From contig OX365946.1 in assembly GCA_947247005.1 (NCBI GenBank), positions 52,726,734-52,790,733 of the forward strand: a DNA stretch of 64,000 bases. Reading direction: 5' to 3'. The notes under the pieces are model-generated. The model worked only from the letters and a program-made list of their open reading frames with translations. It made no database searches and had not been told where the DNA came from. Below, in pieces: positions 52,218-63,665 of this stretch. The DNA is from Spisula solida (Eukaryota > Mollusca > Bivalvia > Venerida > Mactridae). Both the position numbers and the translations under genes were made by a program. Position 1 is the first letter of the stretch, and each line of letters opens with the position of its first letter.

Positions 52218-52610
52218 TGCTTTTATGGTGTCAAAACTGGTACTATTTATGCCAAATTACCACTGTGGTTAGGCTACGTATGAATATGTTATTCCATTCA
52301 TATTTTTCACTTCAAAATCCGCCATCTTGGATTATGGTGAATAGGTGAAAACGACTTTTTTGAGAATTTTGCATTAAATCATACACCAACTTGTAGGAAA
52401 TGGTCTAACTAAGAATAAAAACCCCCACATGACATGTTTCCGTTCAGTAATAAAAAAGTTACAGATATTTTAGTGTTGAGATTTTGGTAAATTAAAGTAA
52501 TCCCTGTGCGGGGGCGGAGCTTATATCAGTCACATTGTAGGTGATAACCAGTGACTGATATAGGTTTTATTTCACTGATAGAACTCCATATCTAATCAGT
52601 TAGCATTAAA
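52218..52610. other. Spacer between two hairpin elements, with a small internal hairpin
   Basis: Contains TATATCAGTCAC and its reverse complement GTGACTGATATA around 52533-52566, a 12-bp stem. Together with the flanking hairpins this may be one composite element. Confidence 0.35.
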
Positions 52611-52765
52611 TAAATAAATAGAGGATATTACATGAGTGTCTTTCCATATTGAATTTATTAAACGAGTTGAAAAAAATAATAAAATGCGAGGCTCCGAGCA
52701 TTTTATTATTTTGTTCAACTCGTTTAATGAATTCAATATGGAAAGTCACAAATGTAATGTTCTTT
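52611..52765. mobile_element. Hairpin MITE with GC tip (GCGAGGCTCCGAGC)
   Basis: A nearly perfect ~65-bp stem (CTTTCCATATTGAATT...AATTCAATATGGAAAG) with the AT-rich arms meeting at ATGCGAGGCTCCGAGCAT near 52690. It begins with AATAAATAGAGGATATT, the same start as the hairpin at 52041. No coding capacity. Confidence 0.7.
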
Positions 52766-53352
52766 TTATCATATGTTAGCCTTTTCCCGCCGAAACATAA
52801 AATAGCTACTTATTTTTCACTATAATAAACGCGCAACTTTGACGACGTCGCCTATCCTTTGAATGACGTCGCGTGATAGCTTTATTACACTAGTGTATTA
52901 TCAAAAATAAATAATGGCTTTATTACGCTGCCGCCGCGACGTCAAACATGTGATAAATGATCATTCATAGCGTGTCACTATAACAGTGTTTGTCGGATAA
53001 AATCCCGAATTCTATTGAAGTACGAAATTGTAATACATGTACATTTGTATATGATAATTTTATACATGTACTTAATTACAAATGCTGAAAAATAAACACT
53101 ATTAAAAACATCACCAGTAATATATGAAAACAGTCGACATATATACACAACATTGCAATAATTAGCCAGTCTGGTCTAGATATTTTAGACAGTAGTGTCG
53201 TTATAGAAGCACTGACATATAAGGGTTTTTGGCGTCTTCCGCAAGGGAAAGTTATTTTTATAACTAGAGCAAGCGGATTTATTTAAAACACGTATAGAAA
53301 TGTACTGTAGTGACATCATTTCATGTTGTTAGTTATACAAGCATACAAGCGA

Positions 53353-53591
53353 CAGTGTACTGTTTTATCAAAGCACCAAAAATCTTAAATTACGCTCAAA
53401 TTTAGATTCTTTGTTATTCTTTAACAAGTGCAATTGGTGACGGATATGGTTTGTATGAGTTCAGTAACACAATCATTATAAGTATTGTAACTTCATTTAT
53501 CACGTGTGATAGTTGTAAACAAATTATATATAATTTAAATTTGATCGTAAATTTGCGTTTTCAGTCAGTGCTTTGATAAAACAGTACCCTG
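53353..53591. mobile_element. MITE-like element with ~55-bp imperfect inverted ends
   Basis: Left end CAGTGTACTGTTTTATCAAA and, on the opposite strand, right end CAGGGTACTGTTTTATCAAA; similarity continues for about 55 bases inwards. No coding capacity. The CAG terminus would suit several DNA transposon groups; I saw no clear target-site duplication. Confidence 0.55.
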
Positions 53592-53599
53592 ATGACTCT

Positions 53600-55160
53600 T
53601 TGAAAGGGGTCGTTTCTAAAATTGCGATTGATTCGCCTTTACCGGTTACCGTCAAATATGGTTTAAAAGGGATTCGTCTTCATTCGGATTCGCCGGATTG
53701 ATCGTAAAACGAAAGCGCTCCATTATGAACAAGGTACACTAGTTTTAAATTTACGTATTGTTTCATATGCACAGTGTATGGCTTAAGCCCACTGAGCACT
53801 TTTGCTCCGCGATGAAAATAATGAGCTATCAGGACATCGGAAACAGGTTCCTCGTGGTCTAGAGGAAGCTACGGGGAAGTCATGAGACTGATTTCGGAAG
53901 GAATTTTGATGAATCGGGAGATCGCCTATGTGAAATTCCTCAGTGGGACCTAGGCTTTATATGGTATCTAGTTGATAACAATGCTCGTCATTATTTGGAT
54001 GAAGTCAGTAATAACTTACGTACAGCACAAGGCATGAGGGGTCGTTCCAAATAACATACGGACATACCGGGTATGCATGTATACCGATTTTTTACCAGTT
54101 TTTCCCTTGTTTGGTTCTCGGCATTTAAAAGAGGGAACCCGACTTTTCTTCTATTAGATCACCGTGACAATTGGTACCATCATATATCGAGAGTGATTAA
54201 TACAAGTACACGTGTAACCTTAAAACATGCACATGTATAAATAAATAAATAAATGATCAACAACAGAATACACCGTGTATTAAAATAACTATAAACCAAA
54301 TCACTGTATGAATTATTGGGATACTATACAATTCAACTGGTATGACTTATTGTGATTAAAAACATTTGTCATTTCCGATCACTGTACGACTTATTGCAAG
54401 ACAATACAATTCAACGTGTACTCCTTATTGCGATAACCGGATGTTGACTCGTTAATACACCGTGGAATATTAAGTTTGATGAGATTAAGGGTGCAACTGA
54501 TTCGTATGGGACTAAAATAAAGTAGTTAAGCATGTTCTAATAGTGCTGAAATTGTACAGCAAGTACATTTTGTAATATGATTTCAACAACTTTACAAGGT
54601 TTATGGCTAATAAAAGTATAAAACCCAACACGTCAGACATCCATACGTATCAAGTTTAATTACTTGAATTGAGTGACTTATGTTCCAACGTATGTCGAGG
54701 TTTCGGGTAGATGTTTATGTCAAAATAAAAAGTAATATCATGTAAGTATGAAGGATTATGTATTCATTATTTATATTTTAGTATAGGACTAATTGATGTA
54801 ATACAATAAATACACATAATTATATAAGAGTTTTTTTTATTATCTATGAACTTTTGACATCAACATCCGGGTTTATACCATAGCATAATATACATTTTGT
54901 ACTGATATGAACTTGATCCCAGTCACACCGAAGTATCTCAATCTGAGCTAGTTATAAATTCATATTGTTGTGTTTAGTGTTATGGAGACTACCGAGTCAC
55001 ATTAAACTGGCACCGGACGAACCAGCAGTTACTTGTATCATATCAATTATGAAAACTCGACCATTTCCGTTTGTCTTCGGTAAATATACATAAGGCTGAG
55101 GTGATCAGAATGGTATTGTATATGGAACTAGCTATGCATGGAAATATACAAGTACCATTA
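53600..55160. other. Intergenic DNA without recognised features
   Basis: A short AAAT run near 54238-54255. No supported ORF or RNA gene. Confidence 0.45.
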
Positions 55161-55185
55161 TAACGATTTTGGTATGTCACGGCCT

Positions 55186-55252
55186 GGGATCCAACCGGAG
55201 ACCTATATCACTCAAAGTGGACGCTATATCACTAGGCTATACAAAGAGCCCA
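55186..55252 (-). repeat. tRNA-like SINE head remnant
   Basis: On the minus strand: A-box-like TATAGCCTAGTGATATAGCG and B-box-like GGTTGGATCCC (55186-55196). The core TAGCCTAGTG is identical to the core of the 41-bp satellite at 25.4-29.3 kb. I cannot define the body or tail of the element. Confidence 0.45.
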
Positions 55253-55564
55253 ACCATTGTTTCACGTTTTGGTGAGTTAAATAAACTCAAAGGGAGTATC
55301 GCAATGCGGAAACGTTACTCTAATTTTAATGATTACAGTAGAAATTTCAAGACATCTAATTTCAGATTTTTCACAGACAACTTCTAGACTATGATTTGAG
55401 TAACTTCACACTTTTGGTTGAGTTTGGTCCTTAAGATGTGTCGGTAGATTAGACTTCTATCACGTAAAAAACAGTACACAACGAGCAATATATACCGAAT
55501 AAGAATATACGGACAAGGTATGTTCAGTGTATATTGTCCAATCGCAGATAACAAGTAAGAACTG

Positions 55565-55980
55565 ATGTGCTTGAGCTAGGCTGCTATGCCTCTATGCTGT
55601 TTGTCTGCTAGGCTGCTATGCCTCTAATCTGCTAGACTGCTATGCCTCTACGCTACTTGTCTGCTAGGCCGCTAGGCTGCTATGTTGCTAGGCTGCCAGG
55701 CCGCTAGGCAGCTAGGTTGCTAGGCTGCTATGCCTCTAGTCTGCTAGTCTGCTAGTCGGCTAGGCTGCTAGGCCGGTAGACTGCTATGTTGATATGCTGT
55801 TATGTCGCTAGCCGACTGCTATGTTGCTTTGTTGGAAGGCTGCTAGGCCGCTAGGCTGCTAGGTTGCTATGTCGCTAGTCTGCTAGGCTGCCAGTCTGCC
55901 AGTCTGCTAGGCTGCTAGGCTGCTATGCCTCTAGGCTGCTAGGATGCTAGTCTGTTAGGCTGCTAGCCTGCCAACTACAC
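55565..55980 (-). repeat. Tandem CTGCTAGGC repeats; minus-strand copy of the GTTGGC/GCCTAGCAGC family
   Basis: Irregular 8-20-bp repeats of GCTAGGCTGCTATGCCTCTA type ending in GCCTGCCAACT at about 55968-55978. On the minus strand this reads AGTTGGCAGGCTAGCAGCC, matching the arrays at 14.35 and 31.66 kb. Confidence 0.85.
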
Positions 55981-55984
55981 TGAC

Positions 55985-58482
55985 ATGTAAGTACTGATAT
56001 ATTAGCTAAGTTACATTGGTCATTTGGTACCTATCGGTTATTTACGTTGAATTGTACGTGTACTGCCAACTTATATCGACGTTTATGGATTGCTTATCTA
56101 ATAATAATGTTGACTAAATTGCAGCTGAAAATATTTATCTATGTCTCTTAAGACAAAACTAGCAAAAACTAGAAGCGTTTTGTCACTTAATGTGTCATAT
56201 CATATAGAGTATTAATGACATAAGTAATTTGATCACCAAAAAAAAGATTTAATAAATTTAAAATAAATATTCAGATGGGCATACCTGGATGAGTATATAT
56301 ATTCAAGTATCAATTATAAAAAGCGTGATATAAATAGTAATTAAGAACATTAATTAAACACACAGATCTGTCTTATTACATATTATGTTTATGATCACCA
56401 CTTCCTGTGTTAATACATTAGTGAGTGCATTCACAGGCAAACGTATCATTGATAATAGGTAAAACATTATTTTTTTATAAAATTTATGTTATCTTATTGT
56501 TGACTCTTTATCAATGATACTGTTACCTTTTAGTCCATTAGTCCCATATATGATATCCGAGACGAATCAGAAATCAGGAAGTATTTATTTATTTATTCTT
56601 TATTTAGTATACATGTACATGTATATATATTGCCGCGTCTATTCAAGGTCACAAACAACTAAATAAAAGTGTTCTTTAGCTTAATGTAAAGTGACAATTG
56701 TCAGTCCCAGATTATATCATGTTTAAGTCTATGGCCAGTTCACAGGCCTATATCATTGAAAAGCAGTATGTTTCAGCTAAAACATAAGACCAAAAATACA
56801 GGGTTTTTTTAATAAGAAATATTTTGTTCGTCAAAGGCGGTAGACCAATTTTTACAGACGCGCGGACCGATCCAATATGGGTTTTACCCTACTCTACTTT
56901 CGCTTTGTCAAATATGCCAAAATCTCAAAATATTCAAGATGAAACACATTCACTCATTCAACTACATGTATACTATACTTTTAAACTCAAAAAGATGATT
57001 CTACTTCCATTTTGCCAAGGCATATCACCATTTCCAGGCAAACAGAAGTTTCTGTAAGACTATCTGAGTCTATCCGATTTAGGCTCGCGTATGCATTTAG
57101 TGGTTTATGACCTCAAAGGACCAGCCATTTTCCCACTCCCTGTATAACCCAAGGTACCAGACAGGAACACACGGTAATTAATTAATGATAATTCACCACC
57201 GACTATGTCAGATTGGACCCACACCGTCGAGCTCCCGCATCAAAGAGAGGTGTATATACGTATACATATATTATATATGCCTTAACCACTCGGCCGGGAA
57301 CGTGAAGGAAACTTGCGTAAATCTTCACAGACAAGAGCGGGAGATGTGCGGATTCTTCATATATTATTAGAGGCTTTTTCAATTGTTTCAAAATGTATAT
57401 TCCCAAGAGTCAATACTGTCGCTCGGAGGCACCATCCATATACATCAATATTCATGTTTTTCAAGTAAAATCAAAGTAAAAGTCACTGCATTATTAAATA
57501 TTTAAAGTAAATTTCCTGTCTTTAATTAATTTATCGTCTTTTCAATCAAAGATTCTGAAATACGCGACCAAGAGACACTATGTAACGCAGTGGCTCCTCT
57601 CGTGTACTGAATCTAGTTGCTAAAATGAAGTAGCTTGGTTGGTAAACTGACGAAGGCGTATTTCAAACTTCAATTGCTATAATTGTAGTGACAATGTGTC
57701 TTTTATTATCATACGATTCCCGTAAATGTAAAAAACTTGCTTTCAAATTATTCGGTGATTATTTGATTATTAAAATTTGTGCGTTTGTGTGTGTTATATT
57801 AATATATGTACTGGCACACCCTGTATAACAATAGCAATGTCAAAGTAGCCTAATTTCCCAAGAACCACATGGGCACTAAACGCAACCCTGCAAGCTTGAT
57901 TTATTCTGCTACCTCGTAATTTGAATCAAAAACTCTTGTATTTATGCTCCGTAACTCAAGACAACTTTCATTGAAATTGCAATTGCATTAATTTTCTAGC
58001 GTGGTTTCAAAAAGCTGCATTGGACAAAGACAATTATTTCAAAGTTCTTCTACAAATTTAAATCATTCTCTCTGTGTCGTCATTGTTTCCTGTGCACATT
58101 TATTTAAATTTCTTACAAATAAGATTTTAAATCGACTTTAAAACGATTGTACTGAAAATGTTAAAGTCACGTGCATTTGATCCATGATCCATCTGGGTTT
58201 GAATAGAAGCGTCATGCATCATGATTGACATAACGGTTAGCGGGACACAGGTTGTGGGGAAGCTAATCGTATAATGATAGAAAAGACTGTCAGAGACAAA
58301 CGCTATCTTAGTGGGTTATTCTACTCTCCTAGCACCACACGTCCGATATCGTCACAGTAAACCATAGATACCATTAACACTAGACACAGCAAACCATAGA
58401 TACAGGAAAACCTTTAAAATGTGCCGAGCATAGCATTTATTTGCCACTCCATTTTCTGCTGAAATATGGCAGGCATATGTCA
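55985..58482. other. Intergenic DNA, mostly unique
   Basis: Short AT-rich simple repeats (TTTATTTATT near 56583, ACATGTACATGTATATAT near 56611). The frame at 56824-57057 has no recognisable domain. Nothing else supported. Confidence 0.45.
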
Positions 58483-58553
58483 GCCTCTACCCGATTTTGA
58501 ACCCAGGTCGCCAGATTAGACGGCAAGCACACTAACTATTGAGCTACAGAGGC
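58483..58553 (-). repeat. tRNA-like sequence, probably a SINE head or tRNA pseudogene
   Basis: Read on the minus strand it is 71 nt with a 7-bp acceptor-like stem (GCCTCTG with TAGAGGC), an A-box-like GTAGCTCAATAGTTAG and a B-box-like GGGTTCAAAATC. The D and T stems contain mismatches and position 33 of the anticodon loop is C rather than U, so a working tRNA is unlikely. Confidence 0.5.
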
Positions 58554-58564
58554 ATAGCACACCG

Positions 58565-59835
58565 TATATACGGTAAATCATAGATACATTAAACCATACA
58601 TACAGTAAACCATACATACAGCAAACCGTTGATACAGTAAACTATTGATATAGTAAACCATAGATACATTAAACCATAGATATAGTAAACCAAAGATATA
58701 GTAAACCATAGATACATTAAACCATAGATATAGTAAACCATAGATATAGTAAACCATAGATATAGTAAACCATATATATAGTAAACCATAGATATAGTAA
58801 ACCATAGATACATTAAACCATAGATATAGTAAGCCATAAATTAGTAAAACATAGATTCATTAAACCATATATATAGTAAACCATAGATATAGTAAACCAT
58901 AGATACATTAAACCATAGATATAGTAAACCATAGATATAATAAACCATACATTAAACCATATATATAGTAAACCATAGATATAGTAAAACATAGATACAT
59001 TAAACCATAGATATAGTAAACCATAGATATAGTAAACCATAGATACATTAAACCATACATACATTAAACCATAGATATAGTAAACCATAGATACATTAAA
59101 CCATAGATATAGTAAACCATAGATACATTAAACCATATAACAGTAAACCATACATACAGTAAACCATACATACAGTAAACCATACATACAGTAAACCATA
59201 CATACAGTAAACCATACATACAGTAAACCATACATACAGTAAACCATACATTCAGTAAACCATACATTCAGTAAACCATACATACAGTAAACCATACATA
59301 CAGTAAACCATACATACAGTAAACCATACATTCAGTAAACCATACATTCAGTAAACCATACATTCAGTAAACCATACATACAGTAAACCATACATACAGT
59401 AAACCATACATTCAGTAAACCATACATTCAGTAAACCATACATACAGTAAACCATACATACAGTAAACCATACATTCAGTAAACCATACATACAGTAAAC
59501 CATACATTCAGTAAACCATACATTCAGTAAACCATACATACAGTAAACCATACATACAGTAAACCATACATTCAGTAAACCATACATACAGTAAACCATA
59601 CATACAGTAAACCATACATACAGTAAACCATACATACAGTAAACCATACATTCAGTAAACCATACATACAGTAAACCATACATTCAGTAAACCATACATT
59701 CAGTAAACCATACATACAGTAAACCATACATTCAGTAACCCATACATTCAGTAAACCATACATTCAGTAAACCATACATTCAGTAAACCATACATTCAGT
59801 AAACCATACATTCAGTAAACCATACATACTGTAAA
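58565..59835. repeat. 16-bp satellite (AGTAAACCATACATAC type)
   Basis: Two sub-arrays. 58565-59140 is built from AGTAAACCATAGATAT and ATTAAACCATAGATAC variants. 59140-59835 is built from CAGTAAACCATACATA/CATTCA variants and is much more uniform. The 16-bp unit gives a 48-base coding period, so long Tyr/Trp/Val-rich frames stay open on the minus strand. They have no credible coding value. Confidence 0.95.
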
Positions 59836-59839
59836 CCAT

Positions 59840-60953
59840 GAGAGGATGATTTACCTAGTAGGTGAGTTACGGACAAAGGTTCAAATTCTTCCTATTGGTA
59901 AGCCTATGTGTAAAGTGGTTTCCACAAGCTTGTTTGAGAGTTGCTGCTCGTCACAAACACTGGAAGACATCATTGAGAATGATGAATTTATAGTTTGTTA
60001 TAATTTGTAAAATACATCAGATTACACAATAAAGGAATGCCTTTGTTTGGGAACTTTTTGTAGCAAAAATAGAAAAATTAAGCCCATAAATATAATCTTA
60101 ATTACCATAACTTTCATTAATCTTTTGACGACAATTTATGTAGATCTCCAATCGTACTAATGAGATGTGCGGAGGCGAGAAGTCGCGGCTGTCTATTCTT
60201 CCTCGCTTCTAAATGTATGCAAAAGATGTTACAGTAATTCATTGAATGAATAGAGAACACGAGGAACACCAAGGTAGTTTATTAATGATGGCGATAAACC
60301 TAAACAGATTACATATTTTATTTTTACGACAATTTTAATTTTAAAATATTATAACTACGTTTTTTATTAGACAATGTTAAGTTTTATCGACTTGAATTTC
60401 ACACCAAGACTATCAGTATTTCATAAAATCTTACGAATATCATAATTTTGAATAATTTATTCACTATTTTAGCATACAATCGTAATTTCTACATTCTAGA
60501 AAGTTACAATAACAATAGCAGGAATATCTTACAAGTCGGATCGCTTGTTACCAAGTCTGAATACAAATAGAGAGTAGCAACATCAGATTAAAAAGACGCT
60601 CGTTCCCTTTTGAAAATAGTTTATGCAAATTAGCTTAGAGGTCAAATGTCATGATGTAATTTGCATGCGAAATCATCCAAAAATGGTTTTATTATATAAC
60701 AAATAGTCTTAAGACTACGCTTGACGGCCTATATTAAATTTAAGGCTATTTCTTTACAATAAATTTCACATTGGCAGTGTTAAAGTAGTGGTTGAAGTTC
60801 TTTTGTACTGTCGTGAAATAGTAGATGACTGCTAAATGGAACATCAAAAATATCAATTGATGAGAGTAGTTTTGAATTCATTAAAATTTGAAACACTTAA
60901 ATGTGCAATTTTGCAACGCACATGCAACCCATGCCTCAACCACATTTCTTTTG
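59840..60953. other. Intergenic DNA without recognised features
   Basis: AT-rich and non-repetitive at the scale I can see. No ORF worth calling and no tRNA-like boxes. Confidence 0.5.
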
Positions 60954-60998
60954 TGACGTGTCATTTTGGTCCAAGTTGGAAAAAAGTTGGTATAAAAG
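60954..60998 (+). promoter_or_regulatory. Possible CRE plus TATA box ahead of the G/T-rich tract
   Basis: Seen: TGACGTGTCA (CRE/bZIP-like) at 60954-60963 and TATAAAAG at 60991-60998, about 100 bases before the ATG at 61097. The spacing is like a real core promoter, but the downstream frame is low-complexity, so a real gene is doubtful. Confidence 0.25.
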
Positions 60999-61096
60999 TG
61001 AAGCATTGAAGTGTTAAGAATGTATTGTTTGGTGGTGTTCTAGCTGACAATAGTGTTTAACCATGTTGGCGTCATGTTCTTTAGAACGACGCGACG

Positions 61097-61600
61097 ATGA
61101 TGAGTGTGCATGTAACGATTCAGATCACGGTGTTGTTATTGGTGGTCTTTCTGGTGGGGCCGACGGTGGTGTTTTGGAGTTTTGTTGTTGGTGGTTCAAC
61201 GGTGGTGTTTTGGGGTTTGTTGTTGGTCGGGGCGACGGTGGCGTTTTGGAGTTTTGTTGTTGGTGTGTTTTGGGGTTTGTTGTTGGTGGTGTTTTGGGGG
61301 ATTCGTTTCGATGGTGTTGTGGTTGACCCTGATGGTGATGGTGTTGCAATTTATGTTAGTGATGGTAGTAGTTCTTCTGATATGGTCACTAGTGATGATG
61401 TTGATGATCATGGTTATGTTAGTTGTTATAAATATGGTTGCTGTTAGCGGTGGTGGTGGTTCTGCGATTGCTTATTTGACTGTGATGGTGGTGATGATGT
61501 TGTTGATGATACTCATAATGGTTGATGTTGCTGATGCTGGTGCTGGTGTTCTGTTCCGCTTCTTTTGTTCCTGTTGTTGCTGGTGATACTAGTAGTGCTG
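61097..61600. repeat. Degenerate G/T-rich (GTTTTGG, GGTGTT, GATGTT) low-complexity tract
   Basis: Irregular repeats such as GGTGGTGTTTTGG and TTGTTGTTGG. A + strand frame from 61097 (116 codons) begins with a hydrophobic stretch resembling a signal peptide (MMSVHVTIQITVLLLVVFLV) and ends in an acidic tail at 61447. Overlapping open frames on several strands and the simple composition argue against coding. I recognise no protein family. Confidence 0.6.
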
Positions 61601-61690
61601 TTGCTGCTGCTGGATGTACAATTATACTTCTTAAAACTGTCACAAAAAGGATGACGATAACGGTACTGTAAAATATACTGTTGGTGTTGT

Positions 61691-61916
61691 TCATGATGAT
61701 GATGACGATGATGACGATGATGACGATGATGACGATGATGACGATGACGATGACGACGATGATGACGATGATGACGATGATGACGATGATGACGATGATG
61801 ATGACGATGACGATGACGACGATGATGATGACGATGATGATGACGATGATGACGATGATGACGATGATGACGATGATGACGATGACGATGACGACGATGA
61901 CGATGACGACGATGAC

Positions 61917-61948
<32 letters not shown>

Positions 61949-61966
61949 TGATGATGATGATGGTGA
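61691..61966. repeat. GATGAC/GATGATGAC microsatellite
   Basis: About 275 bases made of GAT and GAC triplets. Because the period is 3 or a multiple, long frames stay open on both strands (poly-Met/Thr on +, poly-Ile/Val or poly-His/Arg on -). These are by-products of the repeat. Confidence 0.93.
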
Positions 61967-61969
61967 TAG

Positions 61970-63347
61970 TAGTGGGGGAGGAGGGTTGTGTAGATGGTGT
62001 CACGTGATGATGATACAGATGCTGATGTAAAATAGAGGTTTATAGTAACTGTTACTGTATCAAGGCTGCTGAAAATAAAAGCTGATAATACTGATGAATT
62101 GAACGCCCTTACGGATGAATATAACGGGACGAACATAAGTATTCTAGTAACGATGATAACGAAGCCGCTATTGAAGTAGACGACAGCAATCACTGAAACA
62201 GTCATGTTAGTTTAACTGTATTAATCGAGTTTTTACCCAAATTTAGTTTATTTCGATTGAGACTTAAATTGTATAAACGACTCTCAACACCTCATTTATG
62301 ATGTTATCCGTTACCAGTTTCCACTTTCAATGACGAACGACAATCAATATAAATGCGTGTACCCTTTTTACTTCGTCTTGGGAATGAAAGGTCGAGGGAT
62401 CGATCTCCGACTTCTTGCATTATCGGCGGCAGGAAGTTCTATAACGTTGCTATCGAAGCGGTAGCCGGTAGGCTATCGAAGCGGTAGTCGGAAGCGTGGT
62501 AGTAGTCAAACGGTTGACAGCGTCAATAAAACCAGCAATGGCGTCAAATCAAGCTGGAAACTGGACAAGAAACACATCATAGAAGCATTGTTTGTCCTCA
62601 TTATGTCACTGCCAGTATGATTATAGTGTCAGCAATGTTTGTGCTACAAGAAGACGGCTTAGTGTCTTGTTATTGCAGACTGGGTTAAGATGACAGAACA
62701 ACATCATTGACTCAATCAACAAGCCGATGACACGGAACTCAAGAAATATGATTGACAATAATTGCCATCACGCGATACGTTCAATAAAAACTTAATGGCA
62801 TTCAGTAAACGCGTGTACTTGCGGTCGATCAAACAAACTAAACAGAGGATATTAACAGTACGTAATTACACCACCTAAACATTTAGCAATTCTTACCGCT
62901 AACCACTGTCCAATTTTATGTTATAAATTGACCAAAATGGCCTTTAATTGCTATTTATACGTTAAGTACAAAGAGTCTACATCAATGGTTTGATGTTTAC
63001 CCTGGGTATATTTTATTTCAATTATCACGTTATCTCTACATGATCGGCACATCATGTTCGTAATTAACGTAATAATATGAAGCCAATACGACCCTGTCCC
63101 CTTTTACACCGTTTATTAAAGGGCCGCGTTTCATGTTTGTATTACATAATCATGTCAAATTTGCTTGGGATTCAATTCGCGTAAGAATATTCTCCTATTT
63201 ATCATTTGCCTTAATCATCATGTTTTTTTCTTTTGATAGCCTTTGGAGAGGTCGCGAGATATTGAGTATCGGGGTCTTTCAATAGCGCTCGAAAGTTTAG
63301 CGTCTTAACAAAGATAAAGGTTGCATCTTTGAAGAAGCCGGCCGTCA
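61970..63347. other. Intergenic DNA, far upstream region of the ASCL gene
   Basis: No convincing ORF, RNA gene or tandem array. A near-direct repeat GCTATCGAAGCGGTAG occurs twice around 62450-62490. The region is the natural place for distal enhancers of the proneural gene, but I cannot identify one by eye. Confidence 0.5.
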
Positions 63348-63353
63348 CAGGTG
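63348..63353 (+). promoter_or_regulatory. E-box CAGGTG upstream of the ASCL gene
   Basis: Seen: CAGGTG in the context TCACAGGTGATT, about 315 bp before the start codon. CAGGTG is the core bound by achaete-scute/E-protein dimers, so auto-regulation is possible. One 6-mer is weak evidence on its own. Confidence 0.3.
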
Positions 63354-63449
63354 ATTCTTCGTCTGCTATTGTTTCGTGTATGGGACGGCGTTTGGCGATA
63401 CGCAATAGGGGAGGAGCTTAATACTGCAGGCTTTAAGATAATACCATAC

Positions 63450-63457
63450 TATAAATA
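63450..63457 (+). promoter_or_regulatory. TATA-like box, candidate core promoter of the ASCL gene
   Basis: Seen: TATAAATA 216 bp before the ATG. A start site about 30 bp downstream would give a 5' UTR of roughly 185 bases without an intron. The surrounding DNA is AT-rich, so chance occurrence is quite possible. Confidence 0.3.
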
Positions 63458-63537
63458 CTTAATATGCAAAGCACACTTTTATTATTTACATTTAAATTTC
63501 GTTAAATTGCTTTCAGATCGAGGCTGTCAACAACAAC

Positions 63538-63558
63538 AGCACGCGCCGGGCACGCGAC
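63538..63558 (+). promoter_or_regulatory. Paired Hairy/HES class C sites (CACGCG core) upstream of the ASCL gene
   Basis: Seen: GGCACGCGAC at 63549-63558 and AGCACGCGCC at 63538-63547. Their starts are 11 bp apart, about one helical turn, and they lie 108-128 bp before the ATG. Known: GGCACGCGMC is the high-affinity Hairy/HES consensus and mediates repression of achaete in Drosophila; vertebrate ASCL1 is repressed by HES1 through a class C site. The right-hand site matches fully; the left-hand one differs at the first base. Inference: a Notch-HES input for lateral inhibition. The sites may fall in the 5' UTR if the TATA-like box at 63450 is used. Confidence 0.6.
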
Positions 63559-63665
63559 TGACGTAATATTCATAGGCTTATATTAATTTTGATAATACGA
63601 TTTTGCAGCCGATATTTTGGCACCGTCTTAAAGGGAAACAAAGTCCTTGCAGTTTTCAGTCTTTA

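Noticed and set aside
58483..58553. Functional tRNA gene
   Set aside because: Acceptor stem is good, but D and T stems have mismatches and the anticodon loop lacks U33; more likely a SINE head or pseudogene.
58578..59763. Tyr/Trp/Val-rich ORFs on the minus strand
   Set aside because: 16-bp satellite gives a 48-base open period; no independent coding evidence.
61419..62205. Poly-His/Arg and poly-Ile/Val frames of 194-230 codons
   Set aside because: Alternative frames of one GATGAC microsatellite.
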